64,000 bases of DNA, taken from assembly GCF_012927745.1 (NCBI RefSeq), contig NZ_JABBKX010000001.1, positions 930,001 through 994,000 on the forward strand. The letters are read 5' to 3'. Under the pieces are notes generated by a model. It was not told the DNA's origin, searched no databases, and was given only the letters and a program-made list of their open reading frames with translations. The position numbers were made by a program, and so were the translations under genes. Source of the stretch: Neoroseomonas marina (lineage in GTDB: Bacteria; Pseudomonadota; Alphaproteobacteria; Acetobacterales; Acetobacteraceae). Below, piece by piece: positions 41,857 through 51,454 of this stretch; positions within the stretch are counted from its first letter, which is position 1; every line of letters starts with the position of its first letter.

Positions 41857-43647
41857 TTACTTCGCCTTGCCCGGCGTCCCGGACTTCGCGGCCTTCGCCG
41901 CCGCCCGGTCGTGGCGCATGATGTAGTACTGCTGTGCGACCGACAGCGTGTTGTTCCAGGCCCAGTAGATGATCAGCCCGGCCGGGAAGGATGCCAGCAT
42001 GAAGGTGAAGATGATCGGCATCCACTGGAAGATCTTGGCCTGGATCGGATCCGGCGGCGGCGGGTTCAGCTTCTGCTGCACGAACATGGTGATGCCCATG
42101 ATCACGGCCCAGGCGGGCATGTGCAGGAAGTGGCTCCACTGTTCCGGCTGGAAGGGCAGCAGGCCGAACAGGTTGAACAGGTTCGTCGGATCGGGCGCCG
42201 AGAGGTCGTGGATCCAGCCGAAGAAGGGCTGGTGCCGCATCTCGATGGTGACGAACAGCGCCTTGTAGAGCGCGAAGAAGACCGGGATCTGGATCAGGAT
42301 GGGCAGGCAGCCGGAGGCGGGATTCACCTTCTCCGTCCGGTACAGCGCCATCATCTCGGACTGCGCCTTCTGCGGGTCCTCCTTATAGCGCTCCTTGATC
42401 TCGGTCATCTTGGGCGCGAGCGCCTTCATCCGCGCCATCGAGTGGTAGGCCTTGTTGGCCAGCGGGAAGAACGCCGCCTTGATGAGCACGGTGAAGATCA
42501 GGATGGCGACGCCGAAATTGCCGGTGAGGCGGAAGATCCAGTCCAGCGCCAGGAAGAACGGCTTCACCAGGAAGTAGAACCAGCCGAAGTCGATCGCCTT
42601 ATCGAAGTCGGTGATGTTCAGCCGGGCCATGTAGCTGTCGAGGAGGTGGACCTCCTTCGCGCCGGCGAACAGGCGCGTCCCCATCTGCGTCGACGCGCCC
42701 GGGGCGACCGTCACGGGCGCCGGCGTCGCCATGTCGACCTGCCAGCGGTCACCCGCCGCACCGCCGCCTTCGTTCGCGTGGCGGTAGGACGCGCGCAGCG
42801 TCTGGTCGGGACCGGCCGGCATGATGGCGGCGAGCCAGTACTTGTCGGTGAAGCCGGCCCAGCCGCCGGTCGTCTCCTGCTCGAAGGCGACGCCCGAACG
42901 CCGCGCGGCCTCGGTCTGGGCGTCCTTGTAGGTCACCTCGTGCAGGCGGCCGCCGATCACGCCGGTGAAGCCCTCATGCAGGATGTAGAAGCCGGCGGTC
43001 TGCGGCGTGTGCTCGCGGCGCACCCGCGCCCAGGGCAGGACCGAGACCGGCTCGCTGCCGCTGTTGCGCACGCGCTGCTCGGCCGTGACCATGTACTGGT
43101 CGTCGAGGGAGAAGACGATCTCGAAGACCTGGCCCTGGCCGTTGTCCCAGGTCAACGTTACCGGGCGGCCGGGGGCGAGCGGGCCGCCGGTCGCGGTCCA
43201 GTCCGTCTCGTTGTCCGGCACGCGGGTGCGGCCGTCGGCCGCGGTCCAGCCCCACTGGGCGAAATAGGGGCTCGCGGAATCGCGGCGGTCCAGCAGGCGC
43301 ACCTGCGGGGAATTCGGCGCCAGCGTCTCGCGGTAGGTGGTCAGAACCAGGTCGTCGATGCGCGCGCCGCGCAGGTTGATGCTGCCGGCGACGCGCGGGT
43401 TCTCGATGGCGACGCGCGCGGCCGCGGGCCGCGGGGCGGCGGCTGCAGCCGCCTGTTCGCCGGGCGCGCCGGTGGCAGGGGTGGGCGTGCCGGCCGAAGG
43501 CGCGGGCACCGCGGGCGTGGTCGTCTGGGCCTGCTGCTGCTGCGGGCGCGGCGGCGTCGGCGGGGTGTTCGTGCGATTCCACACGTCGAAGATCAGCAGG
43601 ATGCCGATCGAGAGCGCGATCGCGGCGAACAGGCGCTTCTGGTCCAT
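41857..43647 (-). CDS. yidC: Membrane protein insertase YidC
   Basis: 596 residues from the ATG at 43647 (MDQKRLFAAIALSIGILLIFDVW). An inner-membrane insertase and chaperone that works alone or with SecYEG; it assembles, among others, the oxidase subunits encoded here. After the first helix a Gln/Ala/Pro-rich linker (about 30-85) leads the periplasmic P1 domain (about 90-350). The conserved core of five helices follows: GWFYFLVKPFFLALDWIF, NFGVAILIFTVLIKAAFFPL with the hydrophilic-groove region, CLPILIQIPVFFALYKALF and LKPNPAxx-like NPPPPDPIQAKIFQWMPIIFTFM. A basic C-terminal tail ends the protein. Confidence 0.97.
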   Translation of the reverse strand: MDQKRLFAAIALSIGILLIFDVWNRTNTPPTPPRPQQQQAQTTTPAVPAPSAGTPTPATGAPGEQAAAAAAPRPAAARVAIENPRVAGSINLRGARIDDLVLTTYRETLAPNSPQVRLLDRRDSASPYFAQWGWTAADGRTRVPDNETDWTATGGPLAPGRPVTLTWDNGQGQVFEIVFSLDDQYMVTAEQRVRNSGSEPVSVLPWARVRREHTPQTAGFYILHEGFTGVIGGRLHEVTYKDAQTEAARRSGVAFEQETTGGWAGFTDKYWLAAIMPAGPDQTLRASYRHANEGGGAAGDRWQVDMATPAPVTVAPGASTQMGTRLFAGAKEVHLLDSYMARLNITDFDKAIDFGWFYFLVKPFFLALDWIFRLTGNFGVAILIFTVLIKAAFFPLANKAYHSMARMKALAPKMTEIKERYKEDPQKAQSEMMALYRTEKVNPASGCLPILIQIPVFFALYKALFVTIEMRHQPFFGWIHDLSAPDPTNLFNLFGLLPFQPEQWSHFLHMPAWAVIMGITMFVQQKLNPPPPDPIQAKIFQWMPIIFTFMLASFPAGLIIYWAWNNTLSVAQQYYIMRHDRAAAKAAKSGTPGKAK

Positions 43648-43658
43648 CGGGAGACGTC

Positions 43659-43898
43659 TCAGCCCTTCGGCGGTGTCGGTGGGGGCACCGGGTCGTAGCC
43701 ACCCGGATGCCAGGGGTTGCAGCGCAGGATGCGCTTGGCGCTCATCAGGGCGCCGCGGGAGGCGCCGTGCGTCGAGAGCGCTTCGAGCGCGTAGTCGCTG
43801 CAGGAGGGATGGAAGCGGCAATTGGCGCCGATCACGCCACGCAGCGTGTAGCGGTAGGCGTGGACGCAGCCCTTCAGCATGACGGCGGGCGCGCTCAT
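43659..43898 (-). CDS. yidD: Membrane protein insertion efficiency factor YidD
   Basis: 79 residues. A small peripheral protein that helps YidC-dependent insertion. Signature sequence: [27 protein letters not shown], here quoted in part as [16 protein letters not shown], then [24 protein letters not shown]. The ATG overlaps the rnpA stop (ATGA), and yidC begins 11 bases after this gene, giving the standard rnpA-yidD-yidC order. Confidence 0.96.
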   Translation of the reverse strand: MSAPAVMLKGCVHAYRYTLRGVIGANCRFHPSCSDYALEALSTHGASRGALMSAKRILRCNPWHPGGYDPVPPPTPPKG

Positions 43899-44269
43899 CG
43901 GACGACCCCGGCCTGCTTCAGTGCGCCGCGCAGGTCCTCGATGAGTTTCGCGAAGGGGCGTTGGCCGGTGCCGTCGCGCCCAATGAGCACCAGATCCCAG
44001 CCCGCCACCTGTTCGGTCGGCAGGCTGAGCCGAACCGCTTCCTTCAGCCGGCGGCGCGCGCGGTTGCGCACCACGGCGTTGCCGACCTTCTTGGTCACGG
44101 TGAAGCCGACGCGCACCTGGCCCGGCTCGCCTGCCACGGCCTGCAGCACGAGGCCCGGCCGCGCGGCGCGCTTGCCGCGGGAGGCGGCGCGCAGGAACTC
44201 CCGACGCTTCTTCAGCCGGCCGGCGGGCGCACCCGGACGGGGCTCGGCCTGTTCGGCGTGGCCCGACAT
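43895..44269 (-). CDS. rnpA: Ribonuclease P protein component
   Basis: 124 residues from the ATG at 44269 ([13 protein letters not shown]). The protein subunit of RNase P, which matures tRNA 5' ends. The central cleft motif [29 protein letters not shown] (quoted as [20 protein letters not shown]) is diagnostic, with [20 protein letters not shown] before it and [11 protein letters not shown] after it. The N-terminal 25 residues are a poorly conserved extension. It lies 25 bases after rpmH, the usual pair. Confidence 0.95.
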   Translation of the reverse strand: MSGHAEQAEPRPGAPAGRLKKRREFLRAASRGKRAARPGLVLQAVAGEPGQVRVGFTVTKKVGNAVVRNRARRRLKEAVRLSLPTEQVAGWDLVLIGRDGTGQRPFAKLIEDLRGALKQAGVVR

Positions 44270-44294
44270 GCGACCCTCCGCTCGGCGGAAGCGG

Positions 44295-44429
44295 TCAGGC
44301 CGAGAGGCGCTTGCGGCCCTTCGCGCGGCGGTTGGCGAGGACCTTGCGGCCGCCGACCGTCTCCATGCGGGACCGGAATCCATGCCGGCGCTTCCGGACA
44401 AGCTTCGAGGGCTGGTAGGTACGCTTCAC
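44295..44429 (-). CDS. rpmH: 50S ribosomal protein L34
   Basis: 44 residues from a GTG at 44429, with TAGGAGA nine bases upstream. The sequence [18 protein letters not shown], then [20 protein letters not shown], ending RKRLSA, is unmistakable L34. It heads the rpmH-rnpA-yidD-yidC operon. A strong promoter-like site lies about 100 bases upstream (44532-44560), leaving a leader of roughly 95 bases. Confidence 0.97.
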   Translation of the reverse strand: MKRTYQPSKLVRKRRHGFRSRMETVGGRKVLANRRAKGRKRLSA

Positions 44430-44531
44430 GACAAGTCTCCTAGAACCTCGGGGCCGGCGATCGCAGCCTGCCGCCAGCAAAACGGGCCGGCGGCGGCCCG
44501 ATGAAAAGGGGCGCCCCGGCGAGGGGGGGAC

Positions 44532-44560
44532 GTATAGGGAGGGGGATTGCCGGGCGTCAA
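44532..44560 (-). promoter_or_regulatory. Promoter of the rpmH operon
   Basis: On the minus strand TTGACG (44560-44555) and CTATAC (44537-44532) are separated by 17 bases, the best housekeeping promoter match seen in the window. This fits the high expression expected of ribosomal protein and RNase P genes. Confidence 0.65.
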
Positions 44561-44621
44561 CCGCGCGGGGGCCGAAACCATGTAACGCTGGCCCCGGAAA
44601 GGTCGAATCCGCCTTCATTCC

Positions 44622-45329
44622 ATGGACAAAAGTCGCTCCCTCCTCCGTCGCGCCTGGCCGCTGGCGGTCCTGCTGGCCCTCCTGGCCGCCGTCTGGGCGA
44701 CCGGGCTGGCGGACCTGCTGTCCTTCGACGCGCTGGCCCGGCACCGGACGGCGCTGCTGCGCTGGGTGGCCGAGCGCCCGGTCGGGTCGGCCCTGGCCTA
44801 TGTCGCGGTCTACGTCACGGCCGTGGCGCTGTCCCTGCCCGGGGCGGTGGTGCTGACGCTCGCCGGCGGCTTCCTCTTCGGCCCGTGGGTCGGCACGGCG
44901 CTGACGGTGGCCGGCGCCACGGGCGGTGCCTGCATCCTGTTCCTGGCGGCGCGCGGCGTGTTGGGGCCGATGGTCTCCCGCCGGGCGGCGGGCCTGGTCG
45001 GGATCCTGCGACCGGGGCTGGAGCAGGACGGCTTCTTCTATTTGCTGACGCTGCGCCTGATCCCGCTGGTGCCCTTCTGGCTGGTGAACCTCGCCCCCGC
45101 CCTGGTCGGGATGCCCTTCGCCCCCTTCGCGGCGGCGACGGCCATCGGCATCATCCCCGCCACGGCAGTCTTCTCGGGCATCGGGGCCGGGCTCGGGGAC
45201 GTGCTGGACGCGGGCGGACGGCCGGACCTGTCGGTCATCCTCACGCCCGGCATCCTGCTGCCGCTGCTGGGGCTGGCGGCGCTGTCCCTGCTCGGCGCCT
45301 GGTGGCGGAAAAGGAAGCGCGATGCCTGA
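44622..45329 (+). CDS. TVP38/TMEM64 family membrane protein (DedA superfamily)
   Basis: 235 residues with about six hydrophobic helices. The VTT/SNARE-associated core is visible: [30 protein letters not shown] (quoted in part: [18 protein letters not shown]), [18 protein letters not shown], then [28 protein letters not shown] ([17 protein letters not shown]). The family is linked to lipid scrambling and envelope homeostasis. Its end overlaps the start of a disulfide oxidoreductase gene by eight bases; the same two domains are fused in some bacteria, so they probably act together. Divergent from rpmH. Confidence 0.9.
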   Translation: MDKSRSLLRRAWPLAVLLALLAAVWATGLADLLSFDALARHRTALLRWVAERPVGSALAYVAVYVTAVALSLPGAVVLTLAGGFLFGPWVGTALTVAGATGGACILFLAARGVLGPMVSRRAAGLVGILRPGLEQDGFFYLLTLRLIPLVPFWLVNLAPALVGMPFAPFAAATAIGIIPATAVFSGIGAGLGDVLDAGGRPDLSVILTPGILLPLLGLAALSLLGAWWRKRKRDA

Positions 45330-46749
45330 CTTCGACGTGGCGGTGATCGGCGCCGGCGCGGCAGGGCTGTCGGTGGCGGCCATCTCGGCCGGGCTCGGAC
45401 TGAAGGTCGCGCTGTTCGAGCGCGGGCGGATGGGGGGCGACTGCCTCAACACTGGCTGCGTGCCCTCCAAGGCGCTGCTGGCCGCCGCGCTCGCCGCCGC
45501 CGCCGCCCGCCGGGCCGGACGCTTCGGCGTGCGGCTGCCGGAACCGGACATCGACTGGGCCGGCGTCCGCGCCCACGTGACCGGCGCCATCGCCGCCATC
45601 GCGCCGAATGATTCCGAGGAACGCTTCACCGCCATGGGCGTCACGGTCGTGCGCGCCCACGCCCGCTTCGTCGGTCCGCGCACCATCGAGGCCGCCGGGC
45701 GCCGCTTCACCTTCCGCCGGGCCGTCATCGCGGCGGGCTCGGCCGCGGCGGCGCCGCCCATCCCGGGCCTCGCCGACATCCCCTACCTGACCAACGAGAG
45801 CCTGTTCCACCTGCCGGAGCGGCCCGAGCACCTGGTGATCCTCGGCGGCGGGCCGATCGGGCTCGAGATGGCACAGGCCCATGCCCGGCTCGGCTGCCGC
45901 GTCACCGTCGTCGAGCGCGCGGCGATCGGGGCGCGGGAGGACCCGGAATGCGTCGCCCCGCTGCGGGAGGCCCTGGAGGCGGACGGCGTCGCGATTGTCG
46001 AAGCTGCCGAGGTTGCCGCGGCCGACCGCGACGGGCCCGGCATCGCACTCCGCCTGGCGGATGGGACGTGCATCGCGGGCAGCCACCTGCTGGTGGCGGT
46101 GGGGCGTGTGCCGCGGCTCGGCGGGCTGGGGCTCGAGGAAGGCGGCATCGCCCATTCGCCCGCCGGGATCGCGACGGATCGGGGCCTGCGGTCGGTCACC
46201 AACCGCCGGGTCTGGGCGGCGGGGGACATCGCGGCACCCGAGGGCCTCGGGCCGCGGGCCTTCACCCACCTCTGCTCCCAACACGCCGGGGTGATCGCCA
46301 GGGCGATGCTGTTCGGCCTGCCGGCCAAGGTCTCCTACGATGCCTTGCCCCGCGTCACCTACACCGACCCGGAGATCGCCCAGGTCGGCCCCACCGAGGC
46401 CGAGCTGCGCGCTGCCGGACGCAGCGGCCTTTCGACCCTGCGCTGGCCCCTCGCCGAGAACGACCGCCTGGTCGCCGAAGGCCGTGCCGAGGGCCTGGTG
46501 AAGCTGATCGCCGACGCGAAGGGGCGGCTGCTCGGCGCCTCGGTCGTCGGGCCCGGCGCGGGGGACATGGCCGGTGTCTTCGCACTGATGATCGGGCAGC
46601 GGCTGCCGCTCTCGGCCCTCGCCGGCGCCGTGCTGCCCTATCCGACGGCGCAGGAGGCCGCGAAGCGCGCGGCGGGCGAGTTCTATACGCCGCGCCTCCT
46701 CTCCCCTGTCACGAAACGCATCGTTGGCTTGCTCAAACGGCGCCCCTGA
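45322..46749 (+). CDS. Pyridine nucleotide-disulfide oxidoreductase (mercuric reductase/lipoamide dehydrogenase-like)
   Basis: 475 residues. FAD-binding [19 protein letters not shown] at the N terminus, the redox-active disulfide in [16 protein letters not shown] (near 39-52), NAD(P)-binding [20 protein letters not shown] (near 173), the second FAD motif [14 protein letters not shown] (near 290), and the dimerisation domain with [18 protein letters not shown]. The C-terminal His-Glu active-site pair of lipoamide dehydrogenase is replaced: the region reads [18 protein letters not shown], with no histidine, so it is not a standard Lpd, and it lacks the terminal CC of MerA. It is coupled by overlap to the TVP38 gene. 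Confidence 0.9.
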   Translation: MPDFDVAVIGAGAAGLSVAAISAGLGLKVALFERGRMGGDCLNTGCVPSKALLAAALAAAAARRAGRFGVRLPEPDIDWAGVRAHVTGAIAAIAPNDSEERFTAMGVTVVRAHARFVGPRTIEAAGRRFTFRRAVIAAGSAAAAPPIPGLADIPYLTNESLFHLPERPEHLVILGGGPIGLEMAQAHARLGCRVTVVERAAIGAREDPECVAPLREALEADGVAIVEAAEVAAADRDGPGIALRLADGTCIAGSHLLVAVGRVPRLGGLGLEEGGIAHSPAGIATDRGLRSVTNRRVWAAGDIAAPEGLGPRAFTHLCSQHAGVIARAMLFGLPAKVSYDALPRVTYTDPEIAQVGPTEAELRAAGRSGLSTLRWPLAENDRLVAEGRAEGLVKLIADAKGRLLGASVVGPGAGDMAGVFALMIGQRLPLSALAGAVLPYPTAQEAAKRAAGEFYTPRLLSPVTKRIVGLLKRRP

Positions 46750-46785
46750 GCCTTGATGCCGTCCCGGAAACAGGACCTTGCCGAC

Positions 46786-47580
46786 ATGGAACAGACGCTT
46801 GCGGGCCGCACGGCCCTGATCACTGGCTCCACCTCGGGCATCGGGCATGGCATCGCCATGCAGATGGCCCGGGCGGGCGCGAAGGTGATGCTCAACGGCT
46901 TCGGCAAGCCCGAGGAGATCGCCGCCGCGCGCGCCGAGGTCGGGGCCGCCATGGGCGGCGGCGACGCGCCCTATTCGGCCGCCGACATGTCGAAGCCCGA
47001 CGAGGTCCGGGCCATGGTCGCGGATTGCGAGAAGACGCTCGGCGCCTGCGACATCCTCGTGAACAACGCGGGCATCCAGTTCGTCAGCCCGGTCGAGGAG
47101 TTCCCGGACGCGAAGTGGGACGCGATCATCGCGATCAATCTCTCGTCCAACTTCCACGCCATCAAGGCGGCGCTGCCGGGCATGCGGAAGCGCAACTGGG
47201 GACGCGTCGTCAACATCGCCTCGGCCCACGGCCTGGTCGCGAGCCCCTACAAGGTGGCCTATGTCGCCGCGAAGCACGGCGTGGTCGGCATGACCAAGGT
47301 CGTGGCGCTCGAGGTCGCGCAGACGCCCATCACCTGCAACGCCATCTGCCCCGGCTTCGTGCGCACCCCGCTCGCCGAGGCGCAGGTCAAGCCGCTGGCG
47401 GAGAAGCACGGCGTCAGCGAGGAGGTCGCGCTGCGCGACTACCTACTCGAGAAGCAGCCCTCCAAGCGCTGGATCGAGGTGGACGAGGTGGCGAGCATGG
47501 CGCTGTGGCTGTGCGGGCCCGGTTCGGGCGGCGTGAACGGCGCCGCGCTGTCCGTCGACGGCGGCTGGCTGGCGGCGTGA
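46786..47580 (+). CDS. bdhA: 3-hydroxybutyrate dehydrogenase
   Basis: 264 residues from the ATG at 46786 (MEQTLAGRTALITG). An SDR enzyme that oxidises D-3-hydroxybutyrate to acetoacetate with NAD, in the poly-3-hydroxybutyrate cycle. The cofactor motif is TGSTSGIGHGIA, then NNAGIQFVSPVEEFP, the catalytic Ser in NIASAHGLVASPYK, Y-x-x-x-K in VAYVAAKHGVVG, and the family-specific CPGFVRTPLAEAQV and LLEKQPSKRWI. The next gene, a patatin, overlaps by four bases; this pair is common in alphaproteobacteria. Confidence 0.95.
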   Translation: MEQTLAGRTALITGSTSGIGHGIAMQMARAGAKVMLNGFGKPEEIAAARAEVGAAMGGGDAPYSAADMSKPDEVRAMVADCEKTLGACDILVNNAGIQFVSPVEEFPDAKWDAIIAINLSSNFHAIKAALPGMRKRNWGRVVNIASAHGLVASPYKVAYVAAKHGVVGMTKVVALEVAQTPITCNAICPGFVRTPLAEAQVKPLAEKHGVSEEVALRDYLLEKQPSKRWIEVDEVASMALWLCGPGSGGVNGAALSVDGGWLAA

Positions 47581-48647
47581 GCCAAGCGAACGGACAACCC
47601 GCCGCGCCGGCGGTGGCGAAGCCGCCGGCGAAGCGCCGCATCTCGCTGGCACTGCAGGGCGGGGGGACGCACGGCGCCTTCACCTGGGGCGTTCTCGAAC
47701 GGCTGCTCGAGGACGAACGGCTGGAATTCGACGGCCTCTCGGGCACCTCGGCGGGCGCGATCAACGGCGCGATGCTGGTGGAAGGGCTGCTGGAAGGCGG
47801 GCCGGAGGCGGCGATCGCGGCACTCGATCGCTTCTGGCGGTCGATCGCCGGCAAGCTCGCGATCAGCCCGCTGCAGGCGACGCCGATGGAGAAGCTCGTC
47901 TGGGGGCACGACCTGACCTGGTCCTTCGCCTACCGGACCTTCGACACGCTCTCCCGCGTGCTGTCGCCGTACCAGATCAATCCCTTCCCCTATAACTACA
48001 ACCCGCTGCGCGACGCACTGGTGGACAGCATCGACTTCGACCGCCTGCGCATGGAAGCGAAGGCGCCGAAGCTCTTCGTCTCCGCGACCTCCGTGCGTAC
48101 GGGCAAGCCACGCGTCTTCACGCGGCGCGAGCTGACGGTGGACGCGCTGCTCGCCTCCGCCTGCCTGCCGCAGGTCTTCAAGGCGGTGGAGATCGACGGC
48201 GAGCCCTACTGGGACGGCGGCTACCTCGGCAATCCGGCGCTGTGGCCGCTCTACGACCAGGGCGGGCCGCCCGACATCGTGCTGGTGCAGCTCAACCCCA
48301 CGGTGCGCGAGGAAGCGCCGACCACGGCCTCCGACATCGTGAACCGGCTCAACGAGATCACCTTCAACGGGTCGCTGATGGCGGAGATGCGCGCCATCGA
48401 CTTCGTGCAACGGCTGCTCGACACCGGGCGTCTGGAACAGCCCCGCTACCGGCGCCTCTTCATCCACCTCATCGAGGATGAGGACCGGATGCGGAAGTTC
48501 AAGCTGAGCACGAAGTTCAACGGCGACTGGGACTTCCTCTGCACGCTGCGCCGCTATGGGCGCGAGGCGGCGGAAGGATGGCTCGACGAGCATTTCGACA
48601 AGTTGGGTCGGGAAAGCAGCGTCGATATCCGCGCGAGGTTCCTGTGA
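47577..48647 (+). CDS. Patatin-like phospholipase family protein
   Basis: 356 residues from a GTG overlapping the bdhA stop (GTGA). A Ser-Asp dyad hydrolase. The oxyanion-hole glycines are in LALQGGGTHGAFTWGVL (about residues 25-41), the nucleophile is in GLSGTSAGAINGAML (GxSxG), and the catalytic Asp is in YWDGGYLGNPAL (DGG). No signal peptide, so cytoplasmic. Coupling with bdhA suggests a role near hydroxybutyrate or PHB metabolism, for example granule-associated lipid turnover, but the substrate is unproven. Its TGA overlaps the tam ATG by one base. Confidence 0.9.
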   Translation: MSQANGQPAAPAVAKPPAKRRISLALQGGGTHGAFTWGVLERLLEDERLEFDGLSGTSAGAINGAMLVEGLLEGGPEAAIAALDRFWRSIAGKLAISPLQATPMEKLVWGHDLTWSFAYRTFDTLSRVLSPYQINPFPYNYNPLRDALVDSIDFDRLRMEAKAPKLFVSATSVRTGKPRVFTRRELTVDALLASACLPQVFKAVEIDGEPYWDGGYLGNPALWPLYDQGGPPDIVLVQLNPTVREEAPTTASDIVNRLNEITFNGSLMAEMRAIDFVQRLLDTGRLEQPRYRRLFIHLIEDEDRMRKFKLSTKFNGDWDFLCTLRRYGREAAEGWLDEHFDKLGRESSVDIRARFL

Positions 48648-49411
48648 TGGGGAGCTGGGACGCCACGCAGTATCTGCGCTTCGAGGATGAGCGGCTGCGT
48701 CCGGCGATCGACCTGATCGGGCGTATCCCGCATGCGGGTCCGCGGCGCGTCGTCGACCTCGGCTGCGGGGCGGGGAACGCACTGCCCTTGCTCGCCGCGC
48801 GCTTTCCGGGCGCGGCTGTGACCGGCGTGGACGGCAGCGCGGCGATGCTCGCCAAGGCTGCCGCGACCGGGTTCGCGACCGCGCAGGCCGACATCGCGAC
48901 CTGGTCCCCCGCCGAGCCCGTGGACGTGCTGTTCAGCAACGCGGCACTGCAATGGCTGGGCGGGCACGACGCGCTGTTCCCGCGCCTGCTGTCCTGCCTC
49001 GCGCCGGGCGGCGTGCTCGCGGTCCAGATGCCGTCGATGCACGCAGCCCCCCTGCGCGCCGAGCAGGAGCGCGTCGCGCGCGAAGGACCGTGGGCTGCGG
49101 CGCTGGCCCGCGTGGGCAGCGCGCCGCCGATCCTGGCACCCGGCGACTACTACGACCTGCTGCGGCCGCGCGTCGCGGCGCTGGACCTGTGGGTGACCGA
49201 ATACGTCCATGTGCTGCGGGGCGAGGATCCCGTCGTGCAATGGGCGATGGGGACCAGCCTGCGGCCCTTCCTCGATGCGCTCGAGGGCGACATGCGGGAG
49301 GGGTTCCTCGAGGCCTACCGCGCAGCGATGCGCGCGGCCTATCCGCCGCAGGCGGATGGGGCGGTGCTGCTGCCGTTCCGGCGGTTGTTCATCCTGGCGC
49401 GGATGGGGTGA
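48647..49411 (+). CDS. tam: Trans-aconitate 2-methyltransferase
   Basis: 254 residues from the ATG at 48647 (TGATG overlap with the patatin gene). A SAM-dependent enzyme that methylates trans-aconitate, relieving inhibition of the TCA cycle. The N terminus [20 protein letters not shown] is characteristic, followed by motif [51 protein letters not shown] and [10 protein letters not shown] family II palindrome begins five bases after its stop. Confidence 0.93.
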   Translation: MGSWDATQYLRFEDERLRPAIDLIGRIPHAGPRRVVDLGCGAGNALPLLAARFPGAAVTGVDGSAAMLAKAAATGFATAQADIATWSPAEPVDVLFSNAALQWLGGHDALFPRLLSCLAPGGVLAVQMPSMHAAPLRAEQERVAREGPWAAALARVGSAPPILAPGDYYDLLRPRVAALDLWVTEYVHVLRGEDPVVQWAMGTSLRPFLDALEGDMREGFLEAYRAAMRAAYPPQADGAVLLPFRRLFILARMG

Positions 49412-49416
49412 AGGTC

Positions 49417-49514
49417 GGGGGAGGAGAACCTCCCCCGAGCCCCCTCCCTTCTTTGCCTTTTGGTTCCAAAGAAGGTTGAGGGGGGTTCGGGGGGAGAAGT
49501 TCTCTTCTCCCCCC
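49417..49514 (+). repeat. Long inverted-repeat element, family II, after tam
   Basis: Three nested dyads: GGGGGAGG-AGAA-CCTCCCCC (49417-49436); CCTTCTTTG (49447-49455) with CAAAGAAGG (49467-49475); and GGGGGGAGAAG-TTCT-CTTCTCCCCCC (49489-49514). In addition the whole left arm from 49424 can pair with the right arm to about 49505, giving a hairpin of roughly 30 pairs around the loop CCTTTTGGTTC. The related unit at 6219-6310 follows the M16 gene in the same relative orientation. The Sir2 gene begins 45 bases later. Confidence 0.82.
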
Positions 49515-49559
49515 GCCCTTTCCTCGACAAGCGCTCCCGGCCTCGCCAGAGTCCGCCCC

Positions 49560-50303
49560 ATGTCCGTCGCCACCCTCCGCCAGATGATCGAGGACGCGCG
49601 CCGCGTCGTGATCTTCACCGGCGCGGGCATCAGCACGGAATCCGGCATCCCCGATTTCCGCGGCCCGAACGGCACCTGGACCAAGGTGAAGCCGATCATG
49701 TTCCAGGACTTCGTCGCCTCCCCCGCCGCGCGGCGCGAGGCCTGGCGGCGCCGCTTCGAGGGCGATGCGACCATGCGCGCCGCCCAGCCCAATCGCGGGC
49801 ATCGCGCCGTCGCGCTGCTGGTACGCCAGGGCAAGGCGAGCAGCGTCATCACCCAGAACATCGACGGGCTGCATCAGGCCTCCGGCATTCCGGAGGAACA
49901 GGTGATCGAACTCCACGGCAACTCGACCTATGCGCATTGCCTGGAGTGCGGGACGCGCTACGAGATCGGCGCCCTGCGCGCGACCTTCGAGGCGCTGGGC
50001 GATGTGCCCGACTGCACCGCCTGCGGCGGGCTGGTGAAGACGGCCACGATCTCCTTCGGCCAGTCGATGCCGGAGGAGGCGATGCGGCGCGCGGCAGCCG
50101 AGACGCGCGCGGCGGACCTCTTCATCGTGCTGGGGTCGTCGCTGGTCGTCTATCCGGCAGCCGGCTTCCCGGAGCAGGCGAAGCGCAACGGTGCGCGGCT
50201 GGCCATCGTCAACAACGATCCGACGCCGCTCGACGACCTCGCGGACCTGGTGGTGAACGCGCCGATCGGGGAGGCGATGGGCGGCGCGGTCGGCATCAAT
50301 TAG
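49560..50303 (+). CDS. cobB: Sir2 family NAD-dependent protein deacylase
   Basis: 247 residues from the ATG at 49560. Removes acyl groups from protein lysines using NAD. NAD-binding [20 protein letters not shown] (near 16-35), [13 protein letters not shown] with the following catalytic HGN (IELHGNS), a four-cysteine zinc site (CLECG and CTACGG), and [18 protein letters not shown]. Acyl-CoA synthetases such as the one at 60-61.6 kb are typical Sir2 targets, but no link is shown here. Its stop overlaps that of the convergent MFS gene by four bases. Confidence 0.96.
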   Translation: MSVATLRQMIEDARRVVIFTGAGISTESGIPDFRGPNGTWTKVKPIMFQDFVASPAARREAWRRRFEGDATMRAAQPNRGHRAVALLVRQGKASSVITQNIDGLHQASGIPEEQVIELHGNSTYAHCLECGTRYEIGALRATFEALGDVPDCTACGGLVKTATISFGQSMPEEAMRRAAAETRAADLFIVLGSSLVVYPAAGFPEQAKRNGARLAIVNNDPTPLDDLADLVVNAPIGEAMGGAVGIN

Positions 50304-51454
50304 CGCGCCACCAGCCGCCGGAAGGCGAGGAAGAAGGCCAGCGCCGCCATCAGCAGGCCGGCGGCGAAAATCACCGGTGCGACCGTTCCCGCGCGGTCGG
50401 CAAGCCACCCCGCGACCGGCGGGAATCCCGTACATCCGGCGTAGAAGAAGATGAAGTACACGCCGAGGCCCTGCGCCCGCCGTTCCGGCGGCACGGCCAA
50501 CGCCGGCAGGGCCGAGAAGATCGTGATCGGCAGCGCGTAAAGCAGCCCATGCGCCGCGAGAAGCAGCGCGGCAAGCCCGACATCGGCGAACGGCAGCAAC
50601 GCGGCGAGGACGGCGGCGGCGGTGATGCAGCCCACCACCATCGGCAGCACCAGCGCCGCGCGTCGCGCGATCACGGCACCCGCCGGCACCGCGAGGATGT
50701 TCACCCAGGACATCAGCGACGTCGCGAAGCCGGCGCTGGCAACCGACAATCCGCGCTCGACCAGCAGCGGTGGCGCGAAGGTGACGAGCACCATGTAGGT
50801 CCCGTTCACGCAGGCCCAGGACGCGCCGGCGAGGCACATCAGCCGCACCTCCCGTCCCGTCAGCCGCGCCTGACCGGGCGGCGGCGCCGGCGGTCGCTCG
50901 ACCTGGCGTGAAGCCGCGGCAAGGGCCACGAAGGCCAGCGCGCCGGCCACCGCCGCCACCAGGAAGGGCAGTTGCCAGCCGAGGTTCAGCGCCAGCGGCG
51001 GCAAGACCGCCTGGGCCGCGGCGATGCCGATCGGCCAGCCGAGGACGTAGACCGACATGGCGAGGAAGAGGTCCGCGCCCTGGAAGCGGTCCTGCATCAT
51101 CTTCGTCATCAGCAGGATGACGAGCACGGTGCCGACGCCCATCAGCAGCCGCCCGGCGTAGAGCGGCACCGCGCTGTCGACCGCCGCAGCGCAGACCACG
51201 GCGCCGAGCGTCAGGAAGCCGAGCCCGAGCAGCGATCCCGTCCGGTCCCCCAGCCGCCGCGCCGCGAGGCCAAGCGGATAGACCAGCACCAGCCCGGGGA
51301 ACCAGAACAGCCCGACCAGCGTGCCGAAGGCCGTCCAGTCGAGTCCGAACTCCGGCACCAGCACCGGTCCGGCGGCGCCGGGCGCCTGGAACAGCGCGCC
51401 GAGCGCCGCGCGCACGGCGAAGACGGCGCAGAGGAAGGGGATGGCGCCCCTCAT
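50300..51454 (-). CDS. MFS transporter
   Basis: 384 residues from the ATG at 51454, overlapping the DUF3293 stop (ATGA). About eleven to twelve hydrophobic helices in two halves with a Pro/Arg-rich central loop ([21 protein letters not shown]). The loop between helices 2 and 3 has [19 protein letters not shown], the G-x-x-x-D-R-x-G-R type motif of the family. Substrate unknown; it resembles the nitrate/cyanate-like or unassigned MFS group more than known drug pumps. A longer frame to 51580 overlaps the upstream gene and is not used. Confidence 0.88.
   Translation of the reverse strand: MRGAIPFLCAVFAVRAALGALFQAPGAAGPVLVPEFGLDWTAFGTLVGLFWFPGLVLVYPLGLAARRLGDRTGSLLGLGFLTLGAVVCAAAVDSAVPLYAGRLLMGVGTVLVILLMTKMMQDRFQGADLFLAMSVYVLGWPIGIAAAQAVLPPLALNLGWQLPFLVAAVAGALAFVALAAASRQVERPPAPPPGQARLTGREVRLMCLAGASWACVNGTYMVLVTFAPPLLVERGLSVASAGFATSLMSWVNILAVPAGAVIARRAALVLPMVVGCITAAAVLAALLPFADVGLAALLLAAHGLLYALPITIFSALPALAVPPERRAQGLGVYFIFFYAGCTGFPPVAGWLADRAGTVAPVIFAAGLLMAALAFFLAFRRLVAR

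Noticed and set aside
44430..44621. DnaA boxes or an origin near rpmH
   Set aside because: No TTATCCACA-like sequence was seen, and dnaA/dnaN/gidA are not in the window.
45322..46749. Dihydrolipoamide dehydrogenase or mercuric reductase as a specific name
   Set aside because: The C-terminal histidine of the former and the terminal cysteine pair of the latter are missing, so only the broad family is given.
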